In this document: positions 1 through 8,600 of the stretch, piece after piece
Numbering within the stretch: position 1 is the stretch's first letter
How the letters are laid out: every line of letters begins with the position of its first letter
From: Arthrobacter livingstonensis
Lineage (GTDB): Bacteria; Actinomycetota; Actinomycetes; Actinomycetales; Micrococcaceae
Reading direction: 5' to 3'
Length of the DNA stretch: 32,180 nt
Assembly: GCF_003219815.1 (NCBI RefSeq)
Contig: NZ_QJVD01000033.1
Coordinates: 1-32,180, forward strand
Position numbers and translations under genes: made by a program
The notes under the pieces: generated by a model
Told to the model about the DNA's origin: nothing
What the model saw: the letters and a program-made list of their open reading frames with translations, nothing else
The model's database searches: none

Positions 1-152
1 TCGCCGCGGACGGTGTGGATGTCGGAGTGGCAGATGCCGGCGAACTTGATGTCGATCAATACGTCGTGGGGACCGACATCCCGGCGTTCAATGGTGGTGG
101 GAATGAGCGCGCCGGTGGCGGAGGGTGCTGCGTAAGCCTTGACTGTAGACAT
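1..152 (-). CDS. Zinc-dependent alcohol dehydrogenase, N-terminal 50 codons (runs off the window)
   Basis: Only the first 50 codons are present. The protein begins [14 protein letters not shown] and reaches the [13 protein letters not shown] segment, where the Cys and neighbouring His/Ser/Asp form the start of the catalytic zinc site of cinnamyl-alcohol-type medium-chain dehydrogenases (GroES-like fold). Members reduce aldehydes or oxidise alcohols with NAD(P) in the cytosol. A clear AGGAG lies 7 nt before the ATG. The gene starts 3 bp after the stop of the upstream XRE regulator, so the two are probably cotranscribed. Substrate and cofactor preference cannot be read from this fragment. Confidence 0.85.
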   Translation of the reverse strand, partial: MSTVKAYAAPSATGALIPTTIERRDVGPHDVLIDIKFAGICHSDIHTVRG

Positions 153-155
153 TAT

Positions 156-1121
156 TTACTCCTGTTGTTGATGTGAAGGAATCGATGGGGGGATTGGTAA
201 ACGGGTGCGTGTTTGGTCAGCGGCGCTGGCATCGCCGGTGGGGCGGTGCGCCTTGCGGACAGGGTCTTGTTGGGCGGTGTTGGTGGTTGCGGCCCAGCTG
301 GCCAGCAGTTGCAGGCCGTCTGCCGAGGAGGACCCCGGCTCGGCACTGTAGGCGAACATCGTCAGGCCGGGGGTGGCCGTGAGCTCCAGCGCGTTGAAAT
401 GCAGCTCGAGGTCGCCCACCGCCGGGTGGCGGATGGTCTTGACTCCGCTGCGGTGGTGGCGGACGTCGTGTTGGGCCCAGCGCTTGCGGAATTCTTCGCT
501 TCGGGTGGATAGTTCTCCCACCAGATCGGTCAGGCACCGGTCAAAGGGGTCGCGTCCGGCTTCCGCGTGCAGCATGGCCACTACCGTGTCGGCGGCCAGG
601 TTCCAGTCCGTGTACAGGGATTGTGAGCGGGGGTTGAAGAAGACGAACCGGGCGTAGTTGAGCTGGTGTGTCTGGTCCTTGAACGCCTCGGAGTACAAGG
701 CGCGTCCGAGGTCGTTGGCCGCGACGACGTCCAGGTGCCCGTTTTGCACGAACGCGGGGATGCCCACCATGCCGTCCAGGATGTGCTGGATGCTCGCGTC
801 GATTTCCTTGGCGGGCTGACGCCGCGTGCGGGGTGAGGGGCCTGCGGCCCGGGCCAGGTTGAACAGGTGCTGGTGTTCAGCTTCGTTCAGCCGCAGAGCG
901 CGGGAGATCGACTCCAGGACCGAATCGGAGACTCCTGCCAGGTTGCCACGTTCCATGCGGGTGTAGTACTCAACGCTCACGCCAGCCAACAGGGACACTT
1001 CTTCACGGCGGAGCCCGGGGACCCGCCGGATTCCGCCAAACGTTGGCAACCCTACTTGTTGTGGTGTGAGCTTCGCCCGCCGGGATGAAAGGAACTCACG
1101 GATCTCGCTGCGGTTGTTCAT
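156..1121 (-). CDS. XRE-family transcriptional regulator with MmyB-like ligand-binding domain
   Basis: A 321-residue protein. Residues 1-75 carry the helix-turn-helix: FLSSRRAKLTP near the start, then RRVPGLRREEVSLLAGVS and YYTRMERGN, which is the hallmark of this family. The rest matches the MmyB-like sensor domain, including a D-x-x-AAN segment and an FVFFNPRSQSLY stretch. These proteins typically control a neighbouring oxidoreductase gene, and here an alcohol dehydrogenase follows after 3 bp. I chose the ATG at 1121; an in-frame TTG at 1190 would add 23 residues of poor quality. No Shine-Dalgarno precedes the ATG, but TAACGT on the minus strand at 1129-1134 sits about where a -10 box would be for a leaderless transcript. 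The C-terminal 45 residues are Thr/Pro/Gln-rich and probably disordered. The ligand is unknown. Confidence 0.85.
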   Translation of the reverse strand: MNNRSEIREFLSSRRAKLTPQQVGLPTFGGIRRVPGLRREEVSLLAGVSVEYYTRMERGNLAGVSDSVLESISRALRLNEAEHQHLFNLARAAGPSPRTRRQPAKEIDASIQHILDGMVGIPAFVQNGHLDVVAANDLGRALYSEAFKDQTHQLNYARFVFFNPRSQSLYTDWNLAADTVVAMLHAEAGRDPFDRCLTDLVGELSTRSEEFRKRWAQHDVRHHRSGVKTIRHPAVGDLELHFNALELTATPGLTMFAYSAEPGSSSADGLQLLASWAATTNTAQQDPVRKAHRPTGDASAADQTRTRLPIPPSIPSHQQQE

Positions 1122-1340
1122 AACAACCACGTTACGTCCACCGCCCGGGTCCGTGGGAGGCACTGACAGGGCCTGTGAGCGAGAGCACAATCAATAAGGG
1201 GAGTCCCCGGCAACCCCGGGTGTCCCATACGACCGAAAGCCGGGGGACGGTCAGGGAACTGCCGCCAGCCCGGTCGTTAAAGCAGCCGGAGAGTCCAGCT
1301 TTCGCACCCAGTCAGCCTGCTTGGGTGTAGTCCATGTAGA

Positions 1341-1365
1341 TTGTGCACAAGTTACTTGTGTGCAA
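1341..1365. promoter_or_regulatory. Candidate OhrR operator (imperfect inverted repeat)
   Basis: TTGTGCACAAGT and ACTTGTGTGCAA flank a single T and are reverse complements except at two positions. The left arm contains the perfect palindrome TTGTGCACAA. The element ends 10 bp before the ohrR ATG at 1376, a position where an autorepressing MarR/OhrR dimer would block transcription. The assignment as OhrR site is inference from position and symmetry. Confidence 0.5.
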
Positions 1366-1375
1366 CACTTCGATT

Positions 1376-1870
1376 ATGGATGCCAGCCAAAGTCTCACGG
1401 AGGAAGGTTCTGATCCCCTGGACCAGATGGTTTGTTTCGCCCTGTATGCCGCCGCACGGGCAACAAACCGCCACTACGTTGCCCTTCTGAAGCCATGGGG
1501 ATTGACATATCCGCAGTATTTGGTCTTGGTCCTGTTGTGGTCACGCCGTTCCTTGGCCGTCAAAGACGTCGCCGGGCACTTGAAGCTGGATTCGGGCACC
1601 ACCTCACCGCTGATCCGAAGACTGGAGGCCAGGGGTTTCCTCGCACGGGAGCGTTCAGCGGATGATGAACGCGCTGTGATCGTCTCCTTGACCGAAGCCG
1701 GTTTGGCTTTGAGGGAAGAACTGGCGCACATTCCAGGATGCGTGGCAGCGGCAACCCAGCTGACCTTGGCTGACGGGAAATCGGCGCTCTCTTTGCTTCA
1801 CGATGTAGCTTTTAACCTCTCCAGCGCACCTGCGCAGGGGGGCCACTTTCAGGAAAGGCGTAACGAATGA
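1376..1870 (+). CDS. ohrR: OhrR: MarR-family organic hydroperoxide sensor and repressor
   Basis: A 164-residue winged-helix regulator. The segment LDQMVCFALYAAARA places Cys20 in the position of the peroxide-sensing cysteine of OhrR proteins. The winged helix follows: LKPWGLTYPQYLVLVLLW, then VKDVAGHLKLDSGTTSPLIRRLEARGF, then the wing ERSADDERAVIVSLTEAG. In the family, oxidation of this Cys by organic peroxides releases the repressor from the ohr promoter. The ATG at 1376 fits OhrR lengths; an in-frame GTG at 1343 would run through the candidate operator. The ohr gene overlaps its stop codon by 4 bp (ATGA), so the two are translationally coupled. Confidence 0.92.
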   Translation: MDASQSLTEEGSDPLDQMVCFALYAAARATNRHYVALLKPWGLTYPQYLVLVLLWSRRSLAVKDVAGHLKLDSGTTSPLIRRLEARGFLARERSADDERAVIVSLTEAGLALREELAHIPGCVAAATQLTLADGKSALSLLHDVAFNLSSAPAQGGHFQERRNE

Positions 1871-2289
1871 CACCCCTTTACACCGCGGAGGCCCTCTCCA
1901 CCGGAGCTGGCCGGAATGGTCGCGTCGCGACCGCCTCGGGCACGGTCAACCTGGAGTTGGCGATTCCTAAGGAGATGGGTGGATCGGGGCATGGCGCGAA
2001 CCCTGAAGAACTATTCGCCGCCGGTTATGCTGCATGCTTCCACTCCGCATTGCAGATGGTTGCGCGCAACCAGAAAGCCACCATCTCAAACACGTCCGTG
2101 GGCAGCCGTGTGCACGTCCTTCCCAACGGTGCTGGTGGCTTTGTTCTCGCTGTCACCCTCGATGTGGTTATCCCCGGGATGGAGCACGATCAGGCGCAGG
2201 CCTTGGCAGATGCGGCTCATCTGGTTTGCCCGTATTCAAATGCCACCCGCGGCAATATCGAAGTCGTCGTCAACGTTACCGACGACTAG
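1867..2289 (+). CDS. ohr: Ohr: organic hydroperoxide resistance peroxidase
   Basis: A 140-residue Ohr/OsmC-fold thiol peroxidase, the usual family length. It reduces organic and fatty-acid hydroperoxides using a Cys pair, normally recharged by lipoylated proteins. The peroxidatic Cys57 is in AACFHSAL and the resolving Cys121 is in LVCPYSNATRGN. Arg19 (NGR) and the Glu pair in NPEELFAAGYA complete the expected active site. The start overlaps the ohrR stop as ATGA. Because lipoyl proteins are the known reductants of Ohr, the lipoyl protein GcvH encoded about 28 kb away is a conceivable but unproven partner. Confidence 0.95.
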   Translation: MTPLYTAEALSTGAGRNGRVATASGTVNLELAIPKEMGGSGHGANPEELFAAGYAACFHSALQMVARNQKATISNTSVGSRVHVLPNGAGGFVLAVTLDVVIPGMEHDQAQALADAAHLVCPYSNATRGNIEVVVNVTDD

Positions 2290-2341
2290 TCCACCAGTTA
2301 GAATCGGCCGCGGTCCCAGGCCGCCCCAAACAAGGAGTCCC

Positions 2342-2743
2342 ATGCACAGTCTCACCACCATCACCCGGACGATCAGCCGGCTGGCCCTCGGCGGCTTCCT
2401 GCTAAGGGCAGGGATCGGCCATCTCGGCAAACACCGGAAAGAATTCCAGGCACAAGTGCCGGACTGGATGCCCACGTCGAAAGACACCGTTGTTCTCGCC
2501 TCCGGCGGGATCGAGATTGCTCTTGGTACCGCACTTCTGACCTCAACCCGACATAAAGCTCGGGTCGGGCGGATCACGGCGTTGTTCTTCGCGTTGATCT
2601 TTCCCGGCAACATCAACCAGCTCGTCACCAAGACGCCGGCTTTTGGGCTCGACACAAATCGGAAGCGTGCCATCCGCCTTCTCTTCCAACCTCTTTTGGT
2701 CGCCTGGGCGCTGTGGGCCACACGTACCGTCCACAAAGCCTAA
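2342..2743 (+). CDS. DoxX-family small membrane protein
   Basis: A 133-residue protein with about four hydrophobic segments. The N-terminal pattern ISRLALGGFLLRAGIGHLGKHRKEFQAQVPDWMP (seen in two adjoining parts) and the later GIEIALGTALL and ALFFALIFPGNINQLVTK match DoxX-like proteins, which are inner-membrane proteins often encoded beside redox-stress genes. AAGGAG stands just upstream of the ATG. It lies 52 bp after ohr in the same direction and is probably part of that transcript. The biochemical role of this family is poorly defined, and I infer only a link to oxidative stress from the neighbours. Confidence 0.8.
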   Translation: MHSLTTITRTISRLALGGFLLRAGIGHLGKHRKEFQAQVPDWMPTSKDTVVLASGGIEIALGTALLTSTRHKARVGRITALFFALIFPGNINQLVTKTPAFGLDTNRKRAIRLLFQPLLVAWALWATRTVHKA

Positions 2744-2880
2744 AGCCTTCCACCTGCATCGAACGAAAGCACCATTCCATTCGCGGCAGCTTCCAGCGCA
2801 ACATCGAATCACTGCACCAGCGATGTGCGTGAATCGTGCCCAGCCCGCGCAGGCAATCGCAGAGCTGAGCCCGGGGTGAC

Positions 2881-3570
2881 TCAATGGCTTAGTACTACAG
2901 TCGCGTCTGTAGGGTGTGACCTCGGGCTTTGTAGTGGGATTGCTGGGCGCGGAGTTGGTTTTTTCGTCGCCAGAGTGAGCAGCGGAGGATGTGGCGGGGG
3001 TCTGGTTGCCGGTGCCAGGCGATCCACGTGATGGGGTGCCTTATTTCGGGCAGTGAGAGCCTTACCAGTTGCTCGGAGCCTGGATGTGGGCCCCCTTTTT
3101 TGAGCGGATGACGCTGAGGAAGGCGTGGGTGAACATGGAGAGGGTGATGTGCCGGTAGCAGCTGCGTGTATTGGCGCACCTGGTAGTGGTCGAGCCAGCT
3201 TTCGCCCTTGGAAGTTTGGCAGGTATCCTCGATGGCGCACCGGGCCCCGGCCACCCGCGCCAGTTCGATCACGGTGACGTTCTCGGGGGTGTGGCAGCTG
3301 AAGTAGGCGAGGTCCGTGGGGTCTTTCAGGGAGCGGCAGGCCAGCAGCCAGTGTTCCCCGGTCTCGGCGGGGCAGTTGACGCGGATCCTGGCCCATGAAT
3401 ACAACCTTTCACCCTTGGTCCCTGTGCCGATGGTGCGGGTGCGCCAGGCGTGCCCGTCCAGGGCGGTGAAGAGCTGATCGGCCCGCCCCTCGATGCCCAA
3501 TGAGCCAGGGGCCGGGGCGATGGCGCGTTGGTTCATGGGCACTGCCATCACGTAGTGCATGCCGGGGAAT
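2881..3570 (-). pseudogene. Decayed IS701-like transposase (5' truncated, two frameshifts)
   Basis: On the minus strand, the reading frame ending at 2895 has the features of IS701-type DDE transposases: MHYVMAVPMNQ, GTKGERLYSWARI, HWLLACRSLKDPTDLAYFSC, ELARVAGARCAIEDTCQTSKGE and LDHYQVRQYT, then a C-terminal LSLPEIRHPITWIAW and a basic WRRKNQLRAQQSHYKARGH tail. Between about 3165 and 3090 the natural continuation YRHITLSMFTHAFLSVIRSKKG is in a different frame. The original frame resumes at an A/G homopolymer near 3090-3104, so two compensating frameshifts are present. The N-terminal two-fifths of a normal transposase is missing; homology stops near 3565 where a LysR remnant begins. Around 2894-2913, CTACAG and CTGTAG arms may mark the old element end. 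Non-functional. Confidence 0.8.
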
Positions 3571-3586
3571 CCCGCACGGGTCGCGC

Positions 3587-3934
3587 ATGGGCCTGGAGGC
3601 ACTGAATGACGCCCCGTGGATCCTGCACGTGCGCGGGTCAAGCGAGGCCAGTGTCTTTGATTTTGTCTTGGCCAATGCTGGCCTGCATCCGCGCGTTGTC
3701 GCCTCCAGCGATGACTTCAATGCAACTCTGCGCCTGATCGCGGCCGGCCATGCAGTGGCCATGGTTCCACAGCTGGCCATGACCGGGTGTCCCGCCGGTG
3801 TGGCCGAGGTCGAGGTTCCGGAGATCGAACTGACCCGGAAGATCATGGCTTTGTGTGCCGAGGATGCCTCCGCGGACCTGGCAGCAGGCATTGTCAACGA
3901 ATTGCGCGGCGTCGATGTAATCCGGAACATGTAG
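3587..3934 (+). pseudogene. 3' fragment of a LysR-type regulator gene
   Basis: From about 3587 the plus strand encodes the second half of a LysR substrate-binding domain: GLEALNDAPWILHVRGSSE, then VFDFVLANAGLHPRVVASSDDF, then ATLRLIAAGHAVAMVPQLAM, ending ELRGVDVIRNM. A complete LysR regulator is about 300 residues; only about 115 remain. The helix-turn-helix and first half are absent and replaced by the transposase remnant reading the other way. There is no plausible start or promoter for this piece. Residual codon quality is good, so the truncation may be fairly recent. Confidence 0.8.
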
Positions 3935-4048
3935 GGCGGCCGTTGCCTGTGCCAAGTCGGGGGTGTAAACATCGGGCTGGAGCAGGCGGCCTTGGCCGCC
4001 TATGGCCATACCGCGGGAAGTCGTTTGGTTTCCCTGTATATCCCCTGC

Positions 4049-4372
4049 TCAACCGATTGTCGGCCCGGCAAGGTGGATGATTTCCAATATTTCTGAGGTG
4101 GAGCGGACCGTGGGCATCGACGGAATGTCACCAACTTGAAGGATAAAGAGGCCGCGTTCGCCCACGCTGCACTCAGACACGGGGAGTACGTCCAGCGGTT
4201 CCCCGTCGCTACGCAGGTCCACGGGAGCCTCGTACGCATAGTCCGGGGCCAGCGGGGCTGCTGCCTTGAGCCGGGTCAAGGTTCTCCGGTCCAAATCGAG
4301 CAGGTAGTAACTGCCCGTGCCCGTGCGGATGCGGTATTCGCCGGTGTCTTCATCAAAAAGCTCGATGATCAT
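4049..4372 (-). CDS. Small hypothetical protein, 107 residues
   Basis: A family I do not recognise. The protein starts MIIELFDEDTGEYRIRTGTG and then SYYLLDLDRRTLTRLKAA, ending SEILEIIHLAGPTIG. It is acidic, has no signal peptide or membrane segment, and reads like a compact beta-rich domain. A larger open frame continues upstream, but it is antisense to the phosphoesterase and helicase genes and is not credible. The ATG at 4372 follows only a weak ribosome site. An in-frame GTG three codons upstream is possible. It is divergent from the phosphoesterase at 4445 and shares with it the 72-bp intergenic region holding a perfect inverted repeat. Confidence 0.6.
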   Translation of the reverse strand: MIIELFDEDTGEYRIRTGTGSYYLLDLDRRTLTRLKAAAPLAPDYAYEAPVDLRSDGEPLDVLPVSECSVGERGLFILQVGDIPSMPTVRSTSEILEIIHLAGPTIG

Positions 4373-4388
4373 GTAGCACACGCTACCC

Positions 4389-4429
4389 GCGGGCACTGAC
4401 ACCCCGGGATCCGGATTGTCAGTGCCCGC
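4389..4429. repeat. Perfect 13-bp inverted repeat between divergent genes
   Basis: GCGGGCACTGACA at 4389-4401 and TGTCAGTGCCCGC at 4417-4429 are exact reverse complements around a 15-bp spacer. The repeat fills most of the 72-bp gap between the minus-strand gene starting at 4372 and the plus-strand gene starting at 4445. It could be an operator for one regulator acting on both promoters, or a hairpin present in both 5' leaders. There is no T-run, so a terminator is unlikely. Confidence 0.75.
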
Positions 4430-4444
4430 ACCTACCCTTGAACC

Positions 4445-5236
4445 ATGGAAACGGTCAACGAAACAGCGCCCGTCATGGTCCTCGGCGACGTCCACGGAGA
4501 CATCGGCTGGATGCGCGACGCCTGCAAAACGGCCGCCTCGCACGGAGTGCAAACCATCATCCAAGTCGGCGACTTCGCCTGGAACTGGCCCGGCCGCGAC
4601 AAGCTGAAATTCGGAATCCGCGTGGAGCAGTTTCTGGCCGAAAGGAGCCTGCATCTGGTGCTGGTGGACGGCAACCATGACAACCACGCTGAGCTGCGCA
4701 GGCTTCCGCTGGACGCGGACGGCTTCGGCATCATGGGCGGGCACATGCGCTACGCACCGCGCGGTCACCGCTGGACCATGCACGGCACACGCTTTGGCGC
4801 GCTGGGCGGCGCGCTCTCCATCGACAGGGCATGGCGCGTCTTGGACAAGTCGTACTGGCTGGAGGAAACCACCACGCTTGAGGACGTGGCGCGGCTCGGC
4901 ACCGAACCGCTGGACGTCCTTCTCACCCATGAGGCCCCGGCCGGGATCGCCCTGAAGGCGGGAGGGAAACTGCCGCAGGAAATTGAATGGGAGGCGTGGG
5001 AGAACCGGAAGCTCGTGGCCCAGGCCGTGGCGAACACAGGCCCCAGCTTGGTGTTTTGCGGCCACTGGCACCAGCGTGCCACACAGGCGCTCCACCACGG
5101 AAACACACGGGTGGAGGTGCTGGGCATGAACGGCGACCGCGACGGCGCCGCCGTGCTGCTCCATCTCACGTCGGCACTGTCGGCCGCTGTCCGGGCCCGG
5201 CCTAGGGTGGCGCCGGTGCGCATCACGGGGACCTGA
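4445..5236 (+). CDS. Calcineurin-like metallophosphoesterase
   Basis: A 263-residue cytosolic protein with the full two-metal phosphoesterase signature: GDVHGD (Asp15, His17), GDF (Asp43), DGNHDN (Asn77, His78), TH at 161-162 and GHWH (His207, His209). These residues bind the metal pair and activate water for phosphoester hydrolysis. There is no signal peptide. The protein is compact, closer to the ApaH/serine-threonine phosphatase end of the superfamily than to secreted nucleotidases. The substrate is not predictable. It begins 15 bp after a strong inverted repeat and is divergent from a small unknown gene, with no operon partner downstream. Confidence 0.85.
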   Translation: METVNETAPVMVLGDVHGDIGWMRDACKTAASHGVQTIIQVGDFAWNWPGRDKLKFGIRVEQFLAERSLHLVLVDGNHDNHAELRRLPLDADGFGIMGGHMRYAPRGHRWTMHGTRFGALGGALSIDRAWRVLDKSYWLEETTTLEDVARLGTEPLDVLLTHEAPAGIALKAGGKLPQEIEWEAWENRKLVAQAVANTGPSLVFCGHWHQRATQALHHGNTRVEVLGMNGDRDGAAVLLHLTSALSAAVRARPRVAPVRITGT

Positions 5237-5672
5237 CCGGACCGGATTCTCGTGGCTCCCAGCCGATGCGCAAGGCGATGGGCGCATCCTGGGGAGGCGT
5301 CGGCGTCGTGCATTCACAAGGGAAGGACACGGGACAGTGCAACCGCCCTGGGCCGTGTCCTGCCGCCACTGAAGTTCAACGGTGAAGCAGATGACCACAA
5401 CGGCGGAATGCCGGGAGGCCATCCCTGCGTACGGATCAGGGCGTTCCAAGGGGCCGATATCCCTGCTGTGCACGGCCCAGCCCGGCGTGGACTTTGAGCC
5501 TCGCTGTGGTGGTGGCAGTTGCACGGGTGGAGCTGTCGATGACTTGGCGGCTGCCGGGGGAGCCCCGCGGCTCGTCGGTATCGAAGGCCATCCCGCAGGC
5601 GGGCGCCCGTTCGCGTGGTTTGGGCGGTGGTAGCCTAGGGTGTCGATTCCCCCGCAGAGAAAGGCAACGCGC
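5237..5672. other. Gene-poor stretch with one hairpin
   Basis: About 435 bp without a convincing gene. Open frames in several directions lack ribosome sites and recognisable domains. An 8-bp stem, GGACACGG at 5325-5332 with CCGTGTCC at 5353-5360 around a 20-nt loop, follows the phosphoesterase gene and could contribute to transcript ending, but no T-run follows it. The promoter of the helicase gene must lie in the right part; I could not identify a clear -35/-10 pair. Confidence 0.4.
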
Positions 5673-8600
5673 TTGCTGGTGCTCCACTCTTTCTGGTCGC
5701 TCGACCGCGGCCCCGGGATGTGGGCCGAGGATTCCGACAGGACGGTCAAGAGCGGCAGCCAGGGGCTGAAGGCCGCCCGATCCCATCCCTTCGCCGCATC
5801 GGCCGACGTCGTCGCGAAGCTGCAGTCCGGACAGCTCGGCGAGGCAACATTGTTGTTGCCCTCACTCAAGCGCTCGCCGCTGGACTCTCCCGAGATCGTG
5901 CGGATCACGCCGCGGCCCCCGAGCTCGACCGGTCCGTCCCTCCTGCAGTGGACGGTGCCCGTCGTGTGGGTTGATCCTTCGGCGTTCACTGCCTTTGGCG
6001 ACGAGCGCGGTGGCACGGCCCTGGCCTCCGTGATGTTTCCCGAGCGGTTCCAGGGCGACGAGCCGGAGCCACTGGGGGACGTTCGCATTGCGGCTTCCGC
6101 GCGGTTCCTCGCAGGAGTGGCGCGATTTGCCGATGAACTCGCGGAACGGGGCCGGGTGCTCCCCGGAATCGCCTGGACCTCCGGCGAGTCAGATGAATCC
6201 GAAGATGACGAATCCGACGACGACGCTGTCGTGGCCGAGGCGCGGTGGCGGGCGGTGCTGCGCGGGCCCGATGCGCTCGCATTTGGCGATCTCATTGCCG
6301 GCATGCCGCCCGCGTTCCGGGCAGAACCGGGCTCGGAAGATGCGGGCGAACTGGCCGCCACGGCCCTCGACGTCCTCACCGATGCCGCGGTTCGGGCCCG
6401 GCTGCCGCGCGAGCTGCCGATGCTGCCCCCGCGCCGGGGCCGGAAACCCCTGCAGCCGCGCGCTGCCGAGGCATGGCTGGAGGCGCTTCACACCGCGGAC
6501 GCCCGTGTCCGTGTTCCGGCGCCGGCGCTTGCCCAGCTGGAACAGCAGCTCGCGCCTTGGGATGGGTATGCGCGGGAGTCCAACGCTCCGGCCCGGGCAA
6601 CATTTCGCCTCAGTGAGATTCCCGGCACAGATCAAGTCGGGGAGGACTTGCTCCCCGATGCACCCGAAGATGCATCCCCTGCCAGCGCACCGCTGGAGGT
6701 ACCTGCCTGGCGGCTGGAGTTTCTCCTTCAGTCTTCCGCGGACCCCAGCCTGCTGGTGGCGGCTGAACAGGTATGGCGCGACGGCGGCGCCCTGGCCCGC
6801 TGGCTTGGCCGCCCGCAAGAGGTGCTGCTCGCCGAACTGGGGAGGGCCGTCCGCGTCTACCCCGCCCTGGAACCAGGGCTCCGGCAGTCGCGCCCCGCAG
6901 GGCTTGACCTGGGCTCGAATGACGCGTTCGCCTTCCTGCAGGATGGGGCCCCGGCCTTGGACGAGGCCGGTTTCGGGGTGCTGCTGCCCTCATGGTGGGA
7001 TAAACGCACGAAGCTGGCATTGAAGCTGGCGGCGTCCACCCCGATGGAGGACGGCACAGGCAAGGCGGCCGCCTTCGGCCGGGAGCAACTGTGCGACTTC
7101 CAGTGGAGCCTCGCCGTCGGCGATCACAGCCTCACCGATGCCGAGATCGCCGCGTTGGCTGAGGCGAAGGCCCCGCTGGTGCGGCTGCGGGGCCAGTGGG
7201 TGACCGTCAACCCCGAGCAACTGCGCCGCGGCATCGATTTCCTGCAGCGCGAGGACACGGGGCGCGGCACCGTGGCGGATGTACTTCGCCTTGCCGGCGC
7301 GCATCCCGACGAGCTTGAGCTGCCACTGGAGGTTGTCGGCGTCACCGCCGACGGCTGGCTGGGAGCTCTGCTGGACGGCTCGGCGGACACGAGGATTCAA
7401 GCGGTTTCCCTCCCGGAGAGCTTCCGGGCCACGCTGCGCCCCTATCAGGAACGTGGTCTGGCCTGGCTGGACTTCCTCGCCACTCTTGGCGTCGGTGCCT
7501 GTCTCGCCGATGACATGGGACTGGGCAAGACCATCCAGCTCCTGGCACTCGAGGCTGTACGTCGGGAAGAGCACCCCGACGCCGGTCCCACCCTCCTGGT
7601 GTGTCCGATGTCCCTGATCGGCAATTGGGAGGCTGAGGCTGCAAAATTCGCGCCCGGTTTGCGGATGCGGGTGCACCACGGATCGGACCGGTTGCGCGGC
7701 GAGGACTTCGGCGCAGGCCTGGTTGGCATCGACATGTTGGTCACCACCTACACAACCCTGACGCGCGATCTGGAACAGTTCGAGGGCGTCACCTGGAACC
7801 GTGTGGTGCTCGATGAGGCCCAAGCGGTGAAGAACCGGCTCTCCCTGGCGGCAAAAGCCGTGAGACGCCTCACCGCCACCCATCGGATCGCCCTCACCGG
7901 CACCCCGGTGGAGAACCGGCTCGGCGAGATGTTCTCAATCATGGACTTCCTGAACCCCGGTATTTTGGGTTCGGCGGAGCTTTTCCGCACCCGCTATTCG
8001 ATACCGATCGAACGCCACCGCGACGCGGCAGCGGCCGAGAGGGTGCGGGCGATCACACGGCCGTACCTCCTGCGGCGCGTGAAGACCGACCCGGCCATCA
8101 TCGACGACCTGCCGGAAAAAATCGAAATCAAGCAGTACTACACCCTGACGAACGAGCAGGCGTCGCTCTACCAATCAGTCGTCGACGACATGATGGAGAA
8201 GATCGAGGAGTCCGACGGGATCGAACGCCGCGGAAATGTGCTGGCCGCGATGGCGAAGCTCAAACAGATCTGCAACCATCCGGCCCAGCTGTTGCACGAC
8301 CACTCCGCCGTCGGGCAACGCAGCGGCAAGGTGATCCGGCTCGAGGAGATCCTGGAGGAGATCATTGCGGAGGGTGACAAGGTGCTCTGTTTCACCCAAT
8401 ACACCGAGTTCGCCGAGATGTTGATGCCGCACCTCGCGGCCCGCTTCGACACCGACGTCGCCTACCTACACGGCGGCACGTCCCGGCAGAACCGGACCGA
8501 GCTGGTGCGCCGGTTCCAGTCGGACGACGGGCCGCCGATCTTCCTGCTATCACTGAAAGCCGGCGGCACGGGGCTCAACCTGACCGCCGCGAACCACGTC

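Noticed and set aside
2236-2736. Minus-strand open frame of 166 codons across the DoxX-family gene
   Set aside because: The plus strand has a ribosome site and recognisable membrane-protein motifs; this is its antisense.
2881-3570. Intact insertion sequence
   Set aside because: Half the transposase is missing, two frameshifts are present, and I could not identify the second inverted end or a target duplication.
5237-5640. Small genes in the gap before the helicase
   Set aside because: Several overlapping frames exist in all directions, none with a ribosome site, family motif or consistent third-position bias.
4049-6379. Minus-strand open frame of 776 codons
   Set aside because: Only the last 107 codons, outside other genes, look real. 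The rest is antisense to the phosphoesterase and helicase genes, whose motifs are unmistakable.
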